NCBI GenBank assembly: GCA_963663245.1
Contig: OY760143.1
Location: 868,001 to 932,000 of the forward strand
Source: JAFGVL01 sp963663245
GTDB taxonomy: Bacteria > Bacteroidota > Bacteroidia > Bacteroidales > Paludibacteraceae
Length of the DNA: 64,000 nt
Direction: 5' to 3'
Below are positions 17,776-26,993 of the stretch, piece by piece. A model generated the notes under the pieces. The model was not told the origin of the DNA. It saw nothing but the letters and a program-made list of their open reading frames with translations, and ran no database searches. The first letter of the stretch is position 1; the number at the start of each line of letters is the position of its first letter. A program made the translations under genes and the position numbers.

Positions 17776-18987
17776 CTACACCTTTAGTTCTTCTCCTTCA
17801 CTTTTAGCTATTACTACAGCACCGCAGCTATCACTCCATACATTAACAGAAGTACGAAACATATCGAGAATACGGTCAACCGCTAGGATAAGCCCTATTC
17901 CTTCTAATGGAATACCCATAGCTGTAAGAACAACATATATCATTACCAGTCCAGCCATAGGAATGCCAGCAGCACCAATGGAAGCTAGTAGGCCAGTAAG
18001 TACTCCTATTATCTGCTCAGGAATAGTAAGTTCAATCCCATAAGCTTGTGCTATAAACATAGCAGCTACTAGTTCATATAAGGCAGTGCCATCCATATTA
18101 ACGGTAGCTCCTAGAGGCAAAGTGAAACTACTTACAGAGCTTGAAACACCTGAATTTTTCTCTACAGATGACATGGTTATGGGTAGTGTAGCACTACTTG
18201 AGGAAGTGGAAAAGGCTGTAAGCAATGCAGAGCGCATAGCTTTTATATGTTTCAGAGGGTTAACTTTTCCTATCACTTTAAGAATAAGCGGTAAAGATAT
18301 AAAAGCATGAAATGATAGAGCAATTATAACGACCATCATATACAGCCCTAAACGAGAAAATAGTTCATTTAAATTTGTTGTCTCAGCTATTTGTTTGGCA
18401 ATAATTCCAAAGATTCCTAATGGCGTTAGTTTAATAATAAACATCGTAATTTGCATCATTAAATCAAAGCCAGCATTAAAGAAGTTGGTGAGTATTAGTT
18501 TATTTTTATCTGCAATTTTTGAGATAAAGAAGCCAATTAATAAAGCAAAGAAAATAATGGATAGCATATAATTGTTTACCATTGCTGCAAAAATATTTTC
18601 AGGAACAATATTAAGTAGCATTTCACCAAAAGACTCTTTGGCTATAGATAGCCCTTTTACTTCTTCTATAAATCCTAAGTCAGCACCTTTGCCAGGTTGA
18701 AATAAGTTAACGAAGAATAGTCCTGTAAGTAATGCAAGTATGCTTGTGCTTAAATAGTAGCTAATAGTTTTAAACCCTAAACGTCCTAAGTTATTAGCAT
18801 TTCCAATATTTGTTATACCTGATACTATAGAGGTAAATACTAAAGGAATAATAAGCATCTTTAATGCTTTGAGAAAGAGTATTCCCATCCATGAAACATA
18901 GGATACATATTCTTTAAAGAAAATGCCAAATAGAATAGCGAGTATAAATGCTGTTAATATTTGCCAATGTAGGGCGAACTTTTTCAT
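17776..18987 (-). CDS. Dicarboxylate/amino acid:cation symporter (DAACS, GltP/DctA type)
   Basis: 403 residues with eight or more membrane helices. Diagnostic motifs are the Ser-rich hairpin SSSSATLPITM, the NMDGTALYE sequence, and the second hairpin GAAGIPMAGLVM, followed by the substrate-binding helix with DRILDMFRTSVNVWSD. It imports C4-dicarboxylates or acidic/neutral amino acids with Na+ or H+. It lies 45 nt downstream of the NagB-like gene on the same strand and may share its transcript. Confidence 0.92.
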   Translation of the reverse strand: MKKFALHWQILTAFILAILFGIFFKEYVSYVSWMGILFLKALKMLIIPLVFTSIVSGITNIGNANNLGRLGFKTISYYLSTSILALLTGLFFVNLFQPGKGADLGFIEEVKGLSIAKESFGEMLLNIVPENIFAAMVNNYMLSIIFFALLIGFFISKIADKNKLILTNFFNAGFDLMMQITMFIIKLTPLGIFGIIAKQIAETTNLNELFSRLGLYMMVVIIALSFHAFISLPLILKVIGKVNPLKHIKAMRSALLTAFSTSSSSATLPITMSSVEKNSGVSSSVSSFTLPLGATVNMDGTALYELVAAMFIAQAYGIELTIPEQIIGVLTGLLASIGAAGIPMAGLVMIYVVLTAMGIPLEGIGLILAVDRILDMFRTSVNVWSDSCGAVVIAKSEGEELKV

Positions 18988-19032
18988 GGTGTAAATGTAA
19001 TGGTTAATTTTTACGACCGTCTAATGTGTTTT

Positions 19033-19932
19033 TTACAATTCTAAACTAGGTAACACAAAAGATTTTGTGTTAGGGTGTAGTCTTATCCAAAGGCCTGGGT
19101 TTGTGTTTAATTGTAGCATAGCTTCCTCTTTATTTGAACTTATGCCAGTATTAAGCACATTTGCATATGTTTGAACTTTAGCAGGAGCAGAATCTGCATC
19201 TACCACAGACTGAACAACTTTTTTAGCTTGTAATATTGCCGCTGGTCCTAGTGTGATAATATACTTAGCAGATCGACATTCCTTCTCATCACTTTCACTC
19301 ACAAGGCTTCCACCAGCTTTGAACTTGCTAATATGATGTTCCAAAATACTGCTGGAAATTGGAATTATACCCGCAATATTATGATTTTGTGCACCAGAGA
19401 ATGGCTTAATATAGGCAAGGTGTGATGCTTGATTATCTTCTGGACCATGTCCAATAAAGAATATATCTAAACCTCCTAGTTTCTCTAATTTGGTTAAGTA
19501 TGCTATAAGTCCAGACTCAATATCTTCAGTGTCTGTTCTCATTGGAGTGAAGCTTTTTATTTTGTCAAAAAACTGACTGCCTAAAATACGCTCAAAATCT
19601 CTAACAAAACTTAATCCGTTATTCATGCCCATAGGAGCAAGGGCGTCTTGAGTAAATACGTTTAGTCTAGCTAGTAGCTTATCCTGTTCTGTTGTTTTAG
19701 CCAATTCTCCTAGTAAGCGATGTAACTCCTGAGCCCCTCTACCGCCAAGAAGGGCAATGTTAATATCGCCTTCTTTTGATGATGCCGTGCTGTAAAGTTC
19801 GTTTAGCATTGCCTGACCGACCTCAGCTTCGTTGTTAAGGATAGTAGGTGTTATGCCATAATCCGTAAAACTAAATTCTTGATTGTTTTTATGAGACAGC
19901 CAGATGTTATTGTTGTTTTCATTTTTTGTCAT
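19033..19932 (-). CDS. NagB/6-phosphogluconolactonase-fold sugar isomerase-like protein
   Basis: 299 residues. The pattern NIALLGGRGAQELHRLLGELA, then LNVFTQDALAP and IFFIGHGPEDNQASHLAYIKP, is that of the NagB/SOL fold; NagB proper has a G-x-G-x-D-G-H-I-A-F-N-E-P motif at the last place, which is altered here to IGHGPEDNQASHLAYIKP. Deaminase activity therefore cannot be assumed. The gene begins 21 nt after the T-run of the stranded ssrA terminator, so before the island arrived it lay immediately downstream of ssrA. AAAGGA 6 nt before the ATG is a good ribosome-binding site. Confidence 0.65.
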   Translation of the reverse strand: MTKNENNNNIWLSHKNNQEFSFTDYGITPTILNNEAEVGQAMLNELYSTASSKEGDINIALLGGRGAQELHRLLGELAKTTEQDKLLARLNVFTQDALAPMGMNNGLSFVRDFERILGSQFFDKIKSFTPMRTDTEDIESGLIAYLTKLEKLGGLDIFFIGHGPEDNQASHLAYIKPFSGAQNHNIAGIIPISSSILEHHISKFKAGGSLVSESDEKECRSAKYIITLGPAAILQAKKVVQSVVDADSAPAKVQTYANVLNTGISSNKEEAMLQLNTNPGLWIRLHPNTKSFVLPSLEL

Positions 19933-19952
19933 AATTGTTATCCTTTTCTTTT

Positions 19953-19990
19953 AAAAAATTAAAGCTCTAAATATTATTATTTAGAGCTTT
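19953..19990 (-). terminator. Stranded original terminator of ssrA (tmRNA)
   Basis: AAAGCTCTAAAT (19961-19972) and ATTTAGAGCTTT (19979-19990), a perfect 12-bp stem with a 6-nt loop; read on the minus strand it is followed by a T-run (19953-19958). It lies 10 nt beyond the 16-bp tmRNA 3'-end copy at 20001, exactly where a terminator would sit behind an intact ssrA gene. The current ssrA copy at 44814 lacks a comparable hairpin directly behind it. The interpretation is that island insertion separated ssrA from its terminator. Confidence 0.8.
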
Positions 19991-20000
19991 AAAGGTTATT

Positions 20001-20016
20001 GTGGAGCTGACGGGAG
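20001..20016. other. Far attachment site of the island (copy of the tmRNA 3' end)
   Basis: GTGGAGCTGACGGGAG, identical to 44813-44828, where it forms the acceptor-stem end of tmRNA. The remaining tmRNA sequence is absent here. It is nested in symmetry: TGGAGC (20002-20007) pairs with GCTCCA (20036-20041), with AGAAAG/CTTTCT (20015-20031) inside, as expected of a recombinase core region. Confidence 0.85.
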
Positions 20017-20077
20017 AAAGCTTAACTTTCTGGATGCTCCAATATGTCGTATTTACAGGGTTTTTTGCTGAATTTAA

Positions 20078-20098
20078 ACAAGTGAAAAAACAAGTGCT
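20078..20098 (+). repeat. Paired ACAAGTG repeats (probable integrase arm sites), left end
   Basis: Two ACAAGTG copies 12 nt apart inside a 21-bp block (ACAAGTG-AAAAA-ACAAGTG-CT), 62 nt inside the left attachment site. The first 19 bases are identical to 44694-44712 near the other end, and the block differs by one base from 26880-26900 and 29531-29551. Confidence 0.7.
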
Positions 20099-20191
20099 AC
20101 TATTCAATATGTTGCACAAAACTGCTTTGTTTTGCTCGGTGTAAATGTAATAATATTTATTTGTAATTAGCCTTTCTTTTAAAGTCACTAA

Positions 20192-22960
20192 TTAATGTTT
20201 TATTAATTTTATTTTTTTGCTTTTTTCTTCTTGAGTAATATTTAGAAGATAAAGTCCCGTAGGTAATTCACTAACATTAATTGCATAGTTGGATGTATTA
20301 ATCTTTTGTTGTAATACGCGTCCGTTAATATCATAAATTGAGTAATTGAATTTTCCATTTATCCCTTTAACAAAAACTTCATTGTTGGCAGGATTAGGAA
20401 ATACACTGATTTTTGTTAAATCTTCATTTTCATTTATTTGATTAGGAATAGATGCTGGATCGTTTAGTGTATAGATAAATCCTTGGATTCCTCCGGAAAT
20501 TGTATTGTAACTACCACCAACCCACATTGTCTCGTTGTTTAATAATGCTATGGTTTTAGCGTTACTTAATTTACCAATTTCATCTCCTTCAAAATAAGTG
20601 AATACAGTATCTCCATTCAAATCAAGTGCTGTGATTAGAACATCTGAACTGCCATCTGGGTTAATGTTTGCTCCTGCCAAATACAAGTGGTCTTTATAGT
20701 GATTCAACTTTAAATCATATGGAGTTGTATTTGAATATAGTACCGTATCTTCAATATATGTCCAATTAGTTGAACCATTTATTGGCGATAACTTATATAC
20801 AATGCTAGAATTATTGGTAGTTCCTGAAACATAAAGATTATTAGATGCATCAGAAATCACATTGTATAGTGTACCATTAGGTTGGTAAGTTTGTTCCCAA
20901 ATTGAGGACATTCCATTGGTATTTAGGGCAGTAATCAATTGATTATTGTTTTGATCATTTCCAACTAAAAACAAGGAATCTCCTAATATATGTAAGCAAT
21001 GGTAATTTCGTGATGAAGCAAAAGTATAAGCTGATGATTTGACTAAGGTGTATTTATTTATTGAAAAAAGATTATTTGTTCCAGCTACAAGTAAATTTCC
21101 TGCACCATCATCAATAATAGTGTTTAATTTCCCTTCATAATCAAGGTTGGAATTACTTACTTCTAATAAGTATGCGCTAGAGAAACTTCCATTCCATTTT
21201 TGATAGTAGTTAGAGTCGTTGTTACAATAGAATATAAATACATCATTGTTATCAACTTCTAATTCAAAAGGAAATACATTATTGTTTACAAATTCTATAG
21301 AATCCTTTTCTAGTATGTCACCATCATCCATATCTAATTTATGAATAAATAACTTTTTAGTTTTATCAGTATAATAAGGTGGTGTATTATCTAGAGTAGG
21401 CATATAGCTTGTGCAATAAATACTACTATCTTTTATTTTCATTTGACCTGCTATAATCACACTATTACTTGAAATCTTTTGGGCCCATTGTAATTTGTTA
21501 TTGAAATCGTATTGATCAATAACGATAGCATTTCCTTCTTGTTTTAGAACAATTGTTGTACTATCATTTCTAATAATATCTACAGTGCTAGAAGGATATT
21601 GGTATCCTCCTGCTAAGTGTTTTTTATTGGTAAGATCTCCGCTTTGAGTGTCAATTTGGGTGTAGTATGGCTTTCTTTTTGAAGTTGCTGTGTCTTCTAA
21701 ATGCCCTAAAACAATTGCTTTATTTCCAAAAACGGTACATACTCTTCCGTCACTATAATTATCATTTTTTGTTGAATCTTCAGTTATTGTAAGCTCAAAT
21801 ACTTTATCTCCACTTACACCATCAACCTTCATGATTCCCCAAGAAGCTGGCCCCGAGTTAGAACTACCGTAATAACCTGTTTGGTATACATCTCCAGAAC
21901 AATCTACATCAATTGATAATGCTGATGCGCCACCTCCAGTATAACCAAAAGGAGTCACATTTGATGACGAATACATATCTTTTTGGCCTGTTAATTTATC
22001 AACGCTTGCCGTTCTAAAAGCATAGGATCCTCCACCCACCAAAGTGTGTTGGCTGGTAGCATAAATCTTCTCATGTTTATCAATAAAATCAATTATTCTG
22101 TGAGAGCTTGAAGCAACGACTGTTATCCACTCACTAAGTCCAATCTGACTATTTACTTTAGCTATGACTGCAGCTCCAGTTCCGAAAGAATAATATTTAT
22201 TTCCAAGTAAATATAAATTATCATATTGGTCTAGATATATGTTTTTGATAATAATCGGATTATCATCATCATCAGGAAATGTTTTGCTCCATATCAATTG
22301 ATCTAGATCAGTTAAATTGAACTTCGTTACGGTATTCCCTCTCGAGAAAAAGATATTCTTGCTGTCATCTACAGCAATATCTACATACGATGATTCATTA
22401 TCAATTGCTTTTGTGAAAATTGTATCTCCGTTTATTTTGCTCATTAAAGCTATTACAGATTTATTATCATAGTTGTATGCTGCAACATATGATATTGAAT
22501 CATAATCGGCCAACATAATTGTTGTGTTTTCAGTAGGATAGAAGTCTTTAACCCAACTTATATCTCCATTAACAATATCTACTTTCCACATTTTATGATA
22601 ACGGTATGGCCAATCATATTCTATGGATGTACCATAAATATAACCATCATTTAAATTGTCGATTAAAAAGAAACTACATTCGCTGATTCCAAGAGGGTAA
22701 TTATTTGAGGTTGACCATACTACTTCACCATTAGTGTTTATTTTCATAATTAATGGTATGTGAGAGTTAAAATCAATGATTCTTCCAGAAATAATGATAC
22801 CATCATCAACTTTTTCATGATCGAAAATACGATCCAAAATACCGATAGTGCTGTCAGAAAAATAGGTGCGGTCAATCACTTGGCTATTAGCCCAAAAGCA
22901 ACTTAACATTGAAATACACAATACTAAGCTAAGTTTGATATGTTTTAATCTGTTGTTCAT
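20192..22960 (-). CDS. Large secreted beta-propeller-like protein with T9SS sorting domain
   Basis: 922 residues from the ATG at 22960 (MNNRLKHIKL); a TTG 9 nt further upstream overlaps the preceding gene and is less likely. Signal peptide about 1-27 (CFWANSQ). The middle consists of many short repeats of the kind found in PQQ/WD-like propellers (for example GNLLVAGTNNLFSI, NLYVSGTTNNSS, ETMWVGGSYN). The last 75 residues form a type A T9SS C-terminal domain: SVFPNPANNEVFVKG, YSIYDINGRVLQQK, LPTGLYLLNI. It is therefore exported by the type IX system to the surface or medium. Its start is 1 nt after the stop of the beta-helix gene, so the two are one operon. Confidence 0.8.
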   Translation of the reverse strand: MNNRLKHIKLSLVLCISMLSCFWANSQVIDRTYFSDSTIGILDRIFDHEKVDDGIIISGRIIDFNSHIPLIMKINTNGEVVWSTSNNYPLGISECSFFLIDNLNDGYIYGTSIEYDWPYRYHKMWKVDIVNGDISWVKDFYPTENTTIMLADYDSISYVAAYNYDNKSVIALMSKINGDTIFTKAIDNESSYVDIAVDDSKNIFFSRGNTVTKFNLTDLDQLIWSKTFPDDDDNPIIIKNIYLDQYDNLYLLGNKYYSFGTGAAVIAKVNSQIGLSEWITVVASSSHRIIDFIDKHEKIYATSQHTLVGGGSYAFRTASVDKLTGQKDMYSSSNVTPFGYTGGGASALSIDVDCSGDVYQTGYYGSSNSGPASWGIMKVDGVSGDKVFELTITEDSTKNDNYSDGRVCTVFGNKAIVLGHLEDTATSKRKPYYTQIDTQSGDLTNKKHLAGGYQYPSSTVDIIRNDSTTIVLKQEGNAIVIDQYDFNNKLQWAQKISSNSVIIAGQMKIKDSSIYCTSYMPTLDNTPPYYTDKTKKLFIHKLDMDDGDILEKDSIEFVNNNVFPFELEVDNNDVFIFYCNNDSNYYQKWNGSFSSAYLLEVSNSNLDYEGKLNTIIDDGAGNLLVAGTNNLFSINKYTLVKSSAYTFASSRNYHCLHILGDSLFLVGNDQNNNQLITALNTNGMSSIWEQTYQPNGTLYNVISDASNNLYVSGTTNNSSIVYKLSPINGSTNWTYIEDTVLYSNTTPYDLKLNHYKDHLYLAGANINPDGSSDVLITALDLNGDTVFTYFEGDEIGKLSNAKTIALLNNETMWVGGSYNTISGGIQGFIYTLNDPASIPNQINENEDLTKISVFPNPANNEVFVKGINGKFNYSIYDINGRVLQQKINTSNYAINVSELPTGLYLLNITQEEKSKKIKLIKH

Positions 22961-22961
22961 T

Positions 22962-25900
22962 TTATTCAATAATTATAGTGTCAGAGATTTTACATCCTTT
23001 ATTATCAGTTACAGTTACAGAATAAGATCCAGATTCAGAGGCGATAATACTCTGTTCTGTAGACCCTGTAGACCATAACACTGAATCTCTAGAAAAACTT
23101 TTCAAATACAACTCAATATTTCCACTACATTCCTCATCAACTTTCTTAAATATTTTTGCATTATCTAAATGATAATAATCTACAGACATAAAATTATCAG
23201 CAATGTTGTTGTCTACATTTTCATTTGGATTATATATCTCAAAATCAATGCTATATGTAGTATTTGGTGCAAATGTAAATTGGCCTAAATTAACAATAAT
23301 GCTTTCGAGCGGTGGTATTGTTTGAGTGATGTGAATTGAATCACTGAAGGTTTCAAAAGCCCACAATTTGACATCGAAAGATGTAATAGGGAAGTTAGAT
23401 TTGCTATAGACTTCTATTATTAACGAATCTGATTTTGTACAAGAAGTAGTATCAGGTGATAAAACTGATACTAATTGAATGTCATAGTACGATGTTGAAT
23501 CAATCTCAAATTCATCTGCTCCGATACATGGTGTGCTCAAATGTCTAGTATCACCATCAATATCATCTAACACATTAGGTGAATTGATTCCTGTTTTATA
23601 GAGTCCTACGCTATTTATAATATGAAGATTAGTATCATTTGTATAAGCAATGTTCGTAAATATACTATTTTGATCTAAGCCTAGAGAATTTTGCCAATCT
23701 GGTAAAGAAAGAAATGACCCATCATACAAGAACCCATCTGTTCTAGAGGTGAAAAATGCGTTATGATCAGAGCGAACAAGAGTTGTATCAGATGGGTTGC
23801 TGAAGCTGTAAATTCTCCCGTTATGTGTACTATTAAATACATTGTTGTATATGTCAAGATTAGGAGTTGAGCTTACTGTTAGAATATAAGTGTCATTTCC
23901 TCTTAAGTTAAAATTGTTGTTGACTAGTTTAACATAAGATGAGCCGCTAATAGCCAAACACCTTGAGTAGTCTGAGCCATATGTTGAAATAAAATTATTT
24001 CTAATGATAATTGGATATAATTCATTACCGTGGCAATTACTGATGTTATTTACAAGGTCTCTATTTGCTGTCACATTAAATTTGTTCTTTTCAATTATAA
24101 GATTTTCTAAACAGTTTGATATATCCATAGCAACTCCATCATTTCCATATCGAGAGCCAGAAATTGTATTGTCAGAGAATAGCAAATCTTTTTGGCCAGA
24201 TATAACAATAGAATTATAACAATTACCCTCAAAAATATTAGCAGTAATTGTATTACCTGAAGAAAAATTGGATGATGTACCACTAACTGTAAGCTGTGTA
24301 TCTCCTCCAATAAAATGGTTGTTACTAATAATATTACTATCTGCTTGATATGGACTATTTCCTGCTACGTACATAAGGTTGTCTCCTTGACTTATAAAAA
24401 CGTTGTTTGTGAAAGTATTATGTCCAGCTCCATTTAAAGTAGATATTACTGTTTTGTCATAATAGCCAAGCGCTTGAAATGACATTTTGTTAAAGGTGAT
24501 ATATTCGGTTCCATTAAGACTCACCACATAATTAGTAGTTGAAGAAGGCGCACTAAACTTCATAAGCACTTTACTGCTATCATTATCTGCCGACCTAAAA
24601 GTGATGGTATTAGTGGCCGATGAACCAGGTATTTTGGGTATAAGAACTTGTTCTACATATTCTCCTGAATCAATACTAAATACAACAGGACCACATACAC
24701 CACTTTTACTTAAGGCATCTACAGCATCACTAATAGAAGTGAAATCTCTAAGTGTTTCTCCTATGGTGTAAGCTCCAGTTAGTCTTGGGCTTTTAAATAA
24801 ACCTATAGTGTCGTTTAAAGAAAAAATATCTGATTGTGCATTTGGATTAAATGACCATGCTTTGAAGCTAATATCTATTAATTGTTCAAATTTAATATAT
24901 CCCAAAAACACTTTTTCTTCTTCATGTTGATTTAGATTTCCTGACCAAGAAACTTGATTTTCGATTGTACTTACTGTTCCATAAGCAATTTCAACTGATG
25001 TAAGATTGTTTATACCAAAGTTTTTTAGGGTAACATATAAAGGGATACTATCATTTGGACAGGCAACATAATCAGCAATATCACTACCTACTATCCCTGC
25101 ATCTACATTTGGTACTGTTCCTTCATAAACCCCTACGTCTGGTGAAGAAATCGATCTAGGGGTGCCAAAATAATCGGAACTTACCGTAGCTAGAGGAGTG
25201 CCTGTTTCATATGCTAATGGGTTAAAAGGAATTAGCAATGTATTCGAAACATAGTATGGTTCATGAGTAGTCGAGAACATATCGGTTCCAAGAGAATCTC
25301 GTAAATTTTCTAAAGTTGAATAAGAAACACCATCAAATTCTGCTAAAGTATTACCATTGTTAAATAGATTGTTATTCTCAGTGATTAGGATGCTAGAGCT
25401 GTTGTCATTAGAGTAGTAGCATAAACCTCCACCCATATGTGAGAGCATGTTATTTTTTAAAAACACAGTATCTTTTCTATTGCTTTGAATACAATACCCT
25501 AAGTTTGTCTCTGCATATATATTTACAGTATTATGAGCTACAAGCAAGGTGTCGTTGTAAAGTGTGTTTATCCCAATTGGTGCTGTATAGATTGAGTCGG
25601 GGCCAATGCTAATAATGTTATTAACTACTTGTTGTACACTAGGCTGAGTACGTTTCAAAGAACTAACTTTAATTCCTGTTGATCCTCCGGACAATGAAAA
25701 CTTGTTATTAGAAATGTCAAGTTTGTTATAGTTTCCACTCGCATATATACCCGTAAAATAATTTTGCCCAGGCTTAGAGGTAAAAGAATTATTTGTAGCT
25801 GTAACACCTGAACTATTTGAGAATTCAAGGCCGGTACGGTATTGATCGATAAAAATATTATTATTAACTAACCAATTTCCGCCAAAATGATTACCTGATT

Positions 25901-26552
25901 CAATCTGCCCTTGCATGTACAATCCGCAGCATCCTCCAATTATTTCATTACCAACAAAGCTAATATTGTTATTGTCTCTTGATCCAATGTAATCGCTACC
26001 TACCACAATACAGTCGTTGTATTCAAAATAGTCCCTAGTTGTATACCACGACTTAATGCGATTATTTTCAAACAATATATTATTCGCTGCTCCTGTAATA
26101 TAAATTACTCGGTTATTATTTATTGATGTAGGTGATTCTGGATTTGCCTGAATGGTGAGATTCTTAAATAATAGGTGATCGGCACCGTCAATAAAAATGG
26201 TGTAATTAGCATTAGTAGACCAATTATGATGCTCGTGATGAAGAATTACATCATTTTTATCACCTGTTTCTGATTGAAATGTTACCGGATAGGCATCACT
26301 CGAAAATGGATAGGAGTTAATTATAATTTGTTCTTCATAATTTCCCGTTCTAACATTAAAGTTAACAGGAGCACTTACTCCATTTAACTCCAGATCAGTA
26401 ACGGCATCGTTAAAGGTAAGATAATCTGGTGTTGTTCCACCGATGGTATAATCTCCAGAAAGAGGCTGTGCATTCAGTAATGAAAAAAGGGAGAGAAAAC
26501 CAAATAGTAAAAAAGAAGATGCTTTCTTTACAGAAAGAGTATGATTTTTCAT
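22962..26552 (-). CDS. Giant secreted parallel beta-helix protein
   Basis: 1196 residues. Signal peptide about 1-29 (LSLFSLLNAQ). Two right-handed parallel beta-helix regions (about 35-440 and 590-1010) each start with the same domain entry, DYTIGGTTPDYLTFNDAVTDL and AYTIGETLRDFTSISDAVDAL, followed by rows of N-rich coils such as ISNNKFSL and TFTNNVFISQ. C-terminal Ig-like part ends in SGSYSVTVTDNKGCKISDTIII, resembling SprB/gliding adhesin repeats. No T9SS type A sorting domain is visible at the end. Such pectate-lyase-like folds act as polysaccharide-binding or adhesive surface proteins. Confidence 0.8.
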   Translation of the reverse strand: MKNHTLSVKKASSFLLFGFLSLFSLLNAQPLSGDYTIGGTTPDYLTFNDAVTDLELNGVSAPVNFNVRTGNYEEQIIINSYPFSSDAYPVTFQSETGDKNDVILHHEHHNWSTNANYTIFIDGADHLLFKNLTIQANPESPTSINNNRVIYITGAANNILFENNRIKSWYTTRDYFEYNDCIVVGSDYIGSRDNNNISFVGNEIIGGCCGLYMQGQIESGNHFGGNWLVNNNIFIDQYRTGLEFSNSSGVTATNNSFTSKPGQNYFTGIYASGNYNKLDISNNKFSLSGGSTGIKVSSLKRTQPSVQQVVNNIISIGPDSIYTAPIGINTLYNDTLLVAHNTVNIYAETNLGYCIQSNRKDTVFLKNNMLSHMGGGLCYYSNDNSSSILITENNNLFNNGNTLAEFDGVSYSTLENLRDSLGTDMFSTTHEPYYVSNTLLIPFNPLAYETGTPLATVSSDYFGTPRSISSPDVGVYEGTVPNVDAGIVGSDIADYVACPNDSIPLYVTLKNFGINNLTSVEIAYGTVSTIENQVSWSGNLNQHEEEKVFLGYIKFEQLIDISFKAWSFNPNAQSDIFSLNDTIGLFKSPRLTGAYTIGETLRDFTSISDAVDALSKSGVCGPVVFSIDSGEYVEQVLIPKIPGSSATNTITFRSADNDSSKVLMKFSAPSSTTNYVVSLNGTEYITFNKMSFQALGYYDKTVISTLNGAGHNTFTNNVFISQGDNLMYVAGNSPYQADSNIISNNHFIGGDTQLTVSGTSSNFSSGNTITANIFEGNCYNSIVISGQKDLLFSDNTISGSRYGNDGVAMDISNCLENLIIEKNKFNVTANRDLVNNISNCHGNELYPIIIRNNFISTYGSDYSRCLAISGSSYVKLVNNNFNLRGNDTYILTVSSTPNLDIYNNVFNSTHNGRIYSFSNPSDTTLVRSDHNAFFTSRTDGFLYDGSFLSLPDWQNSLGLDQNSIFTNIAYTNDTNLHIINSVGLYKTGINSPNVLDDIDGDTRHLSTPCIGADEFEIDSTSYYDIQLVSVLSPDTTSCTKSDSLIIEVYSKSNFPITSFDVKLWAFETFSDSIHITQTIPPLESIIVNLGQFTFAPNTTYSIDFEIYNPNENVDNNIADNFMSVDYYHLDNAKIFKKVDEECSGNIELYLKSFSRDSVLWSTGSTEQSIIASESGSYSVTVTDNKGCKISDTIIIE

Positions 26553-26600
26553 ATTATATAATTAAATGTCTATCGTGTTTTTTATTGTGTTAATACTTAA

Positions 26601-26627
26601 TAGACTATTTTTTTTTAAAAGGTTGCA
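26601..26627 (-). promoter_or_regulatory. Candidate ECF-sigma promoter of the surface-protein operon
   Basis: Read on the minus strand: TGCAACC (26627-26621), 15-nt spacer, GTC (26605-26603) within AGTCTA. AAC in the -35 box and GTC in the -10 box are the general ECF pattern. The start codon at 26552 is about 50 nt further. The same two boxes with the same spacing precede the BspA-like gene at 33693. Confidence 0.55.
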
Positions 26628-26813
26628 GAATAAATTCAATTAAATGACTTTTTGATAAAGTTAGAATGTAAAATTGATTTAACAAAGTGCTCTTTTTAGG
26701 GCATTTTTATTTTTTTTAACTCTCTTGTTAAGAGGCAAATGTATATATAATAGAGTAAATAGTATAATCTATTGTGTTAAAATGTTCTTGAATGATAAAT
26801 TAGAGGATATGGC

Positions 26814-26900
26814 AGAATATGAGAATCCTCTGAGAACTTTACTAGGTCTTAAGTGTAGTGGTTTTGTAGAAAGGTGAAAACAAGTGTAAAAACAAGTGCT
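26814..26900 (+). repeat. 87-bp internal island repeat, copy 1 (probable attachment-site remnant)
   Basis: Matches 29465-29551 over the same 87-bp length: the first 20 bases are identical, the next 14 differ, and the last 53 have one mismatch. The last 21 bases hold two ACAAGTG copies as at the island ends. The stretch 26628-26813 before it is AT-rich and shows nothing else recognisable. Confidence 0.75.
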
Positions 26901-26933
26901 CATATTTAATTGTAAAATAAACACACAAAAATA

Positions 26934-26988
26934 TTTGTGTGTGTTATAATAATATTTAACTTTGCAGTACAAAGTACTTTATATATTA
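26934..26988 (+). promoter_or_regulatory. Promoter and palindromic operator of the membrane protein/regulator pair
   Basis: TTTG (26934-26937), 19-nt spacer, TAACTTTG (26957-26964). Five nt later starts a 19-mer CAAAGTACTTTATATATTA (26970-26988) that contains the perfect palindrome AAAGTACTTT. The identical 19-mer sits at the same distance behind the promoter of the creD gene (27911-27929). It is the likely target of the winged-helix protein at 27596. Confidence 0.7.
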
Positions 26989-26993
26989 CAAAT

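Noticed and set aside
19967..20188. Open reading frame of 73 codons on the minus strand at the island edge
   Set aside because: It crosses the attachment site and the ssrA terminator hairpin and has no coding character.
22962..22969. Fusion of the two large surface-protein genes by readthrough or frameshift
   Set aside because: The second protein has its own start codon and a good signal peptide immediately after the stop of the first, so two separate secreted proteins are more likely.
24107..24310. Short reading frames on the opposite or other frames inside the large surface-protein genes
   Set aside because: They are by-products of the long genes and show no promoter, start signal or recognisable domain.
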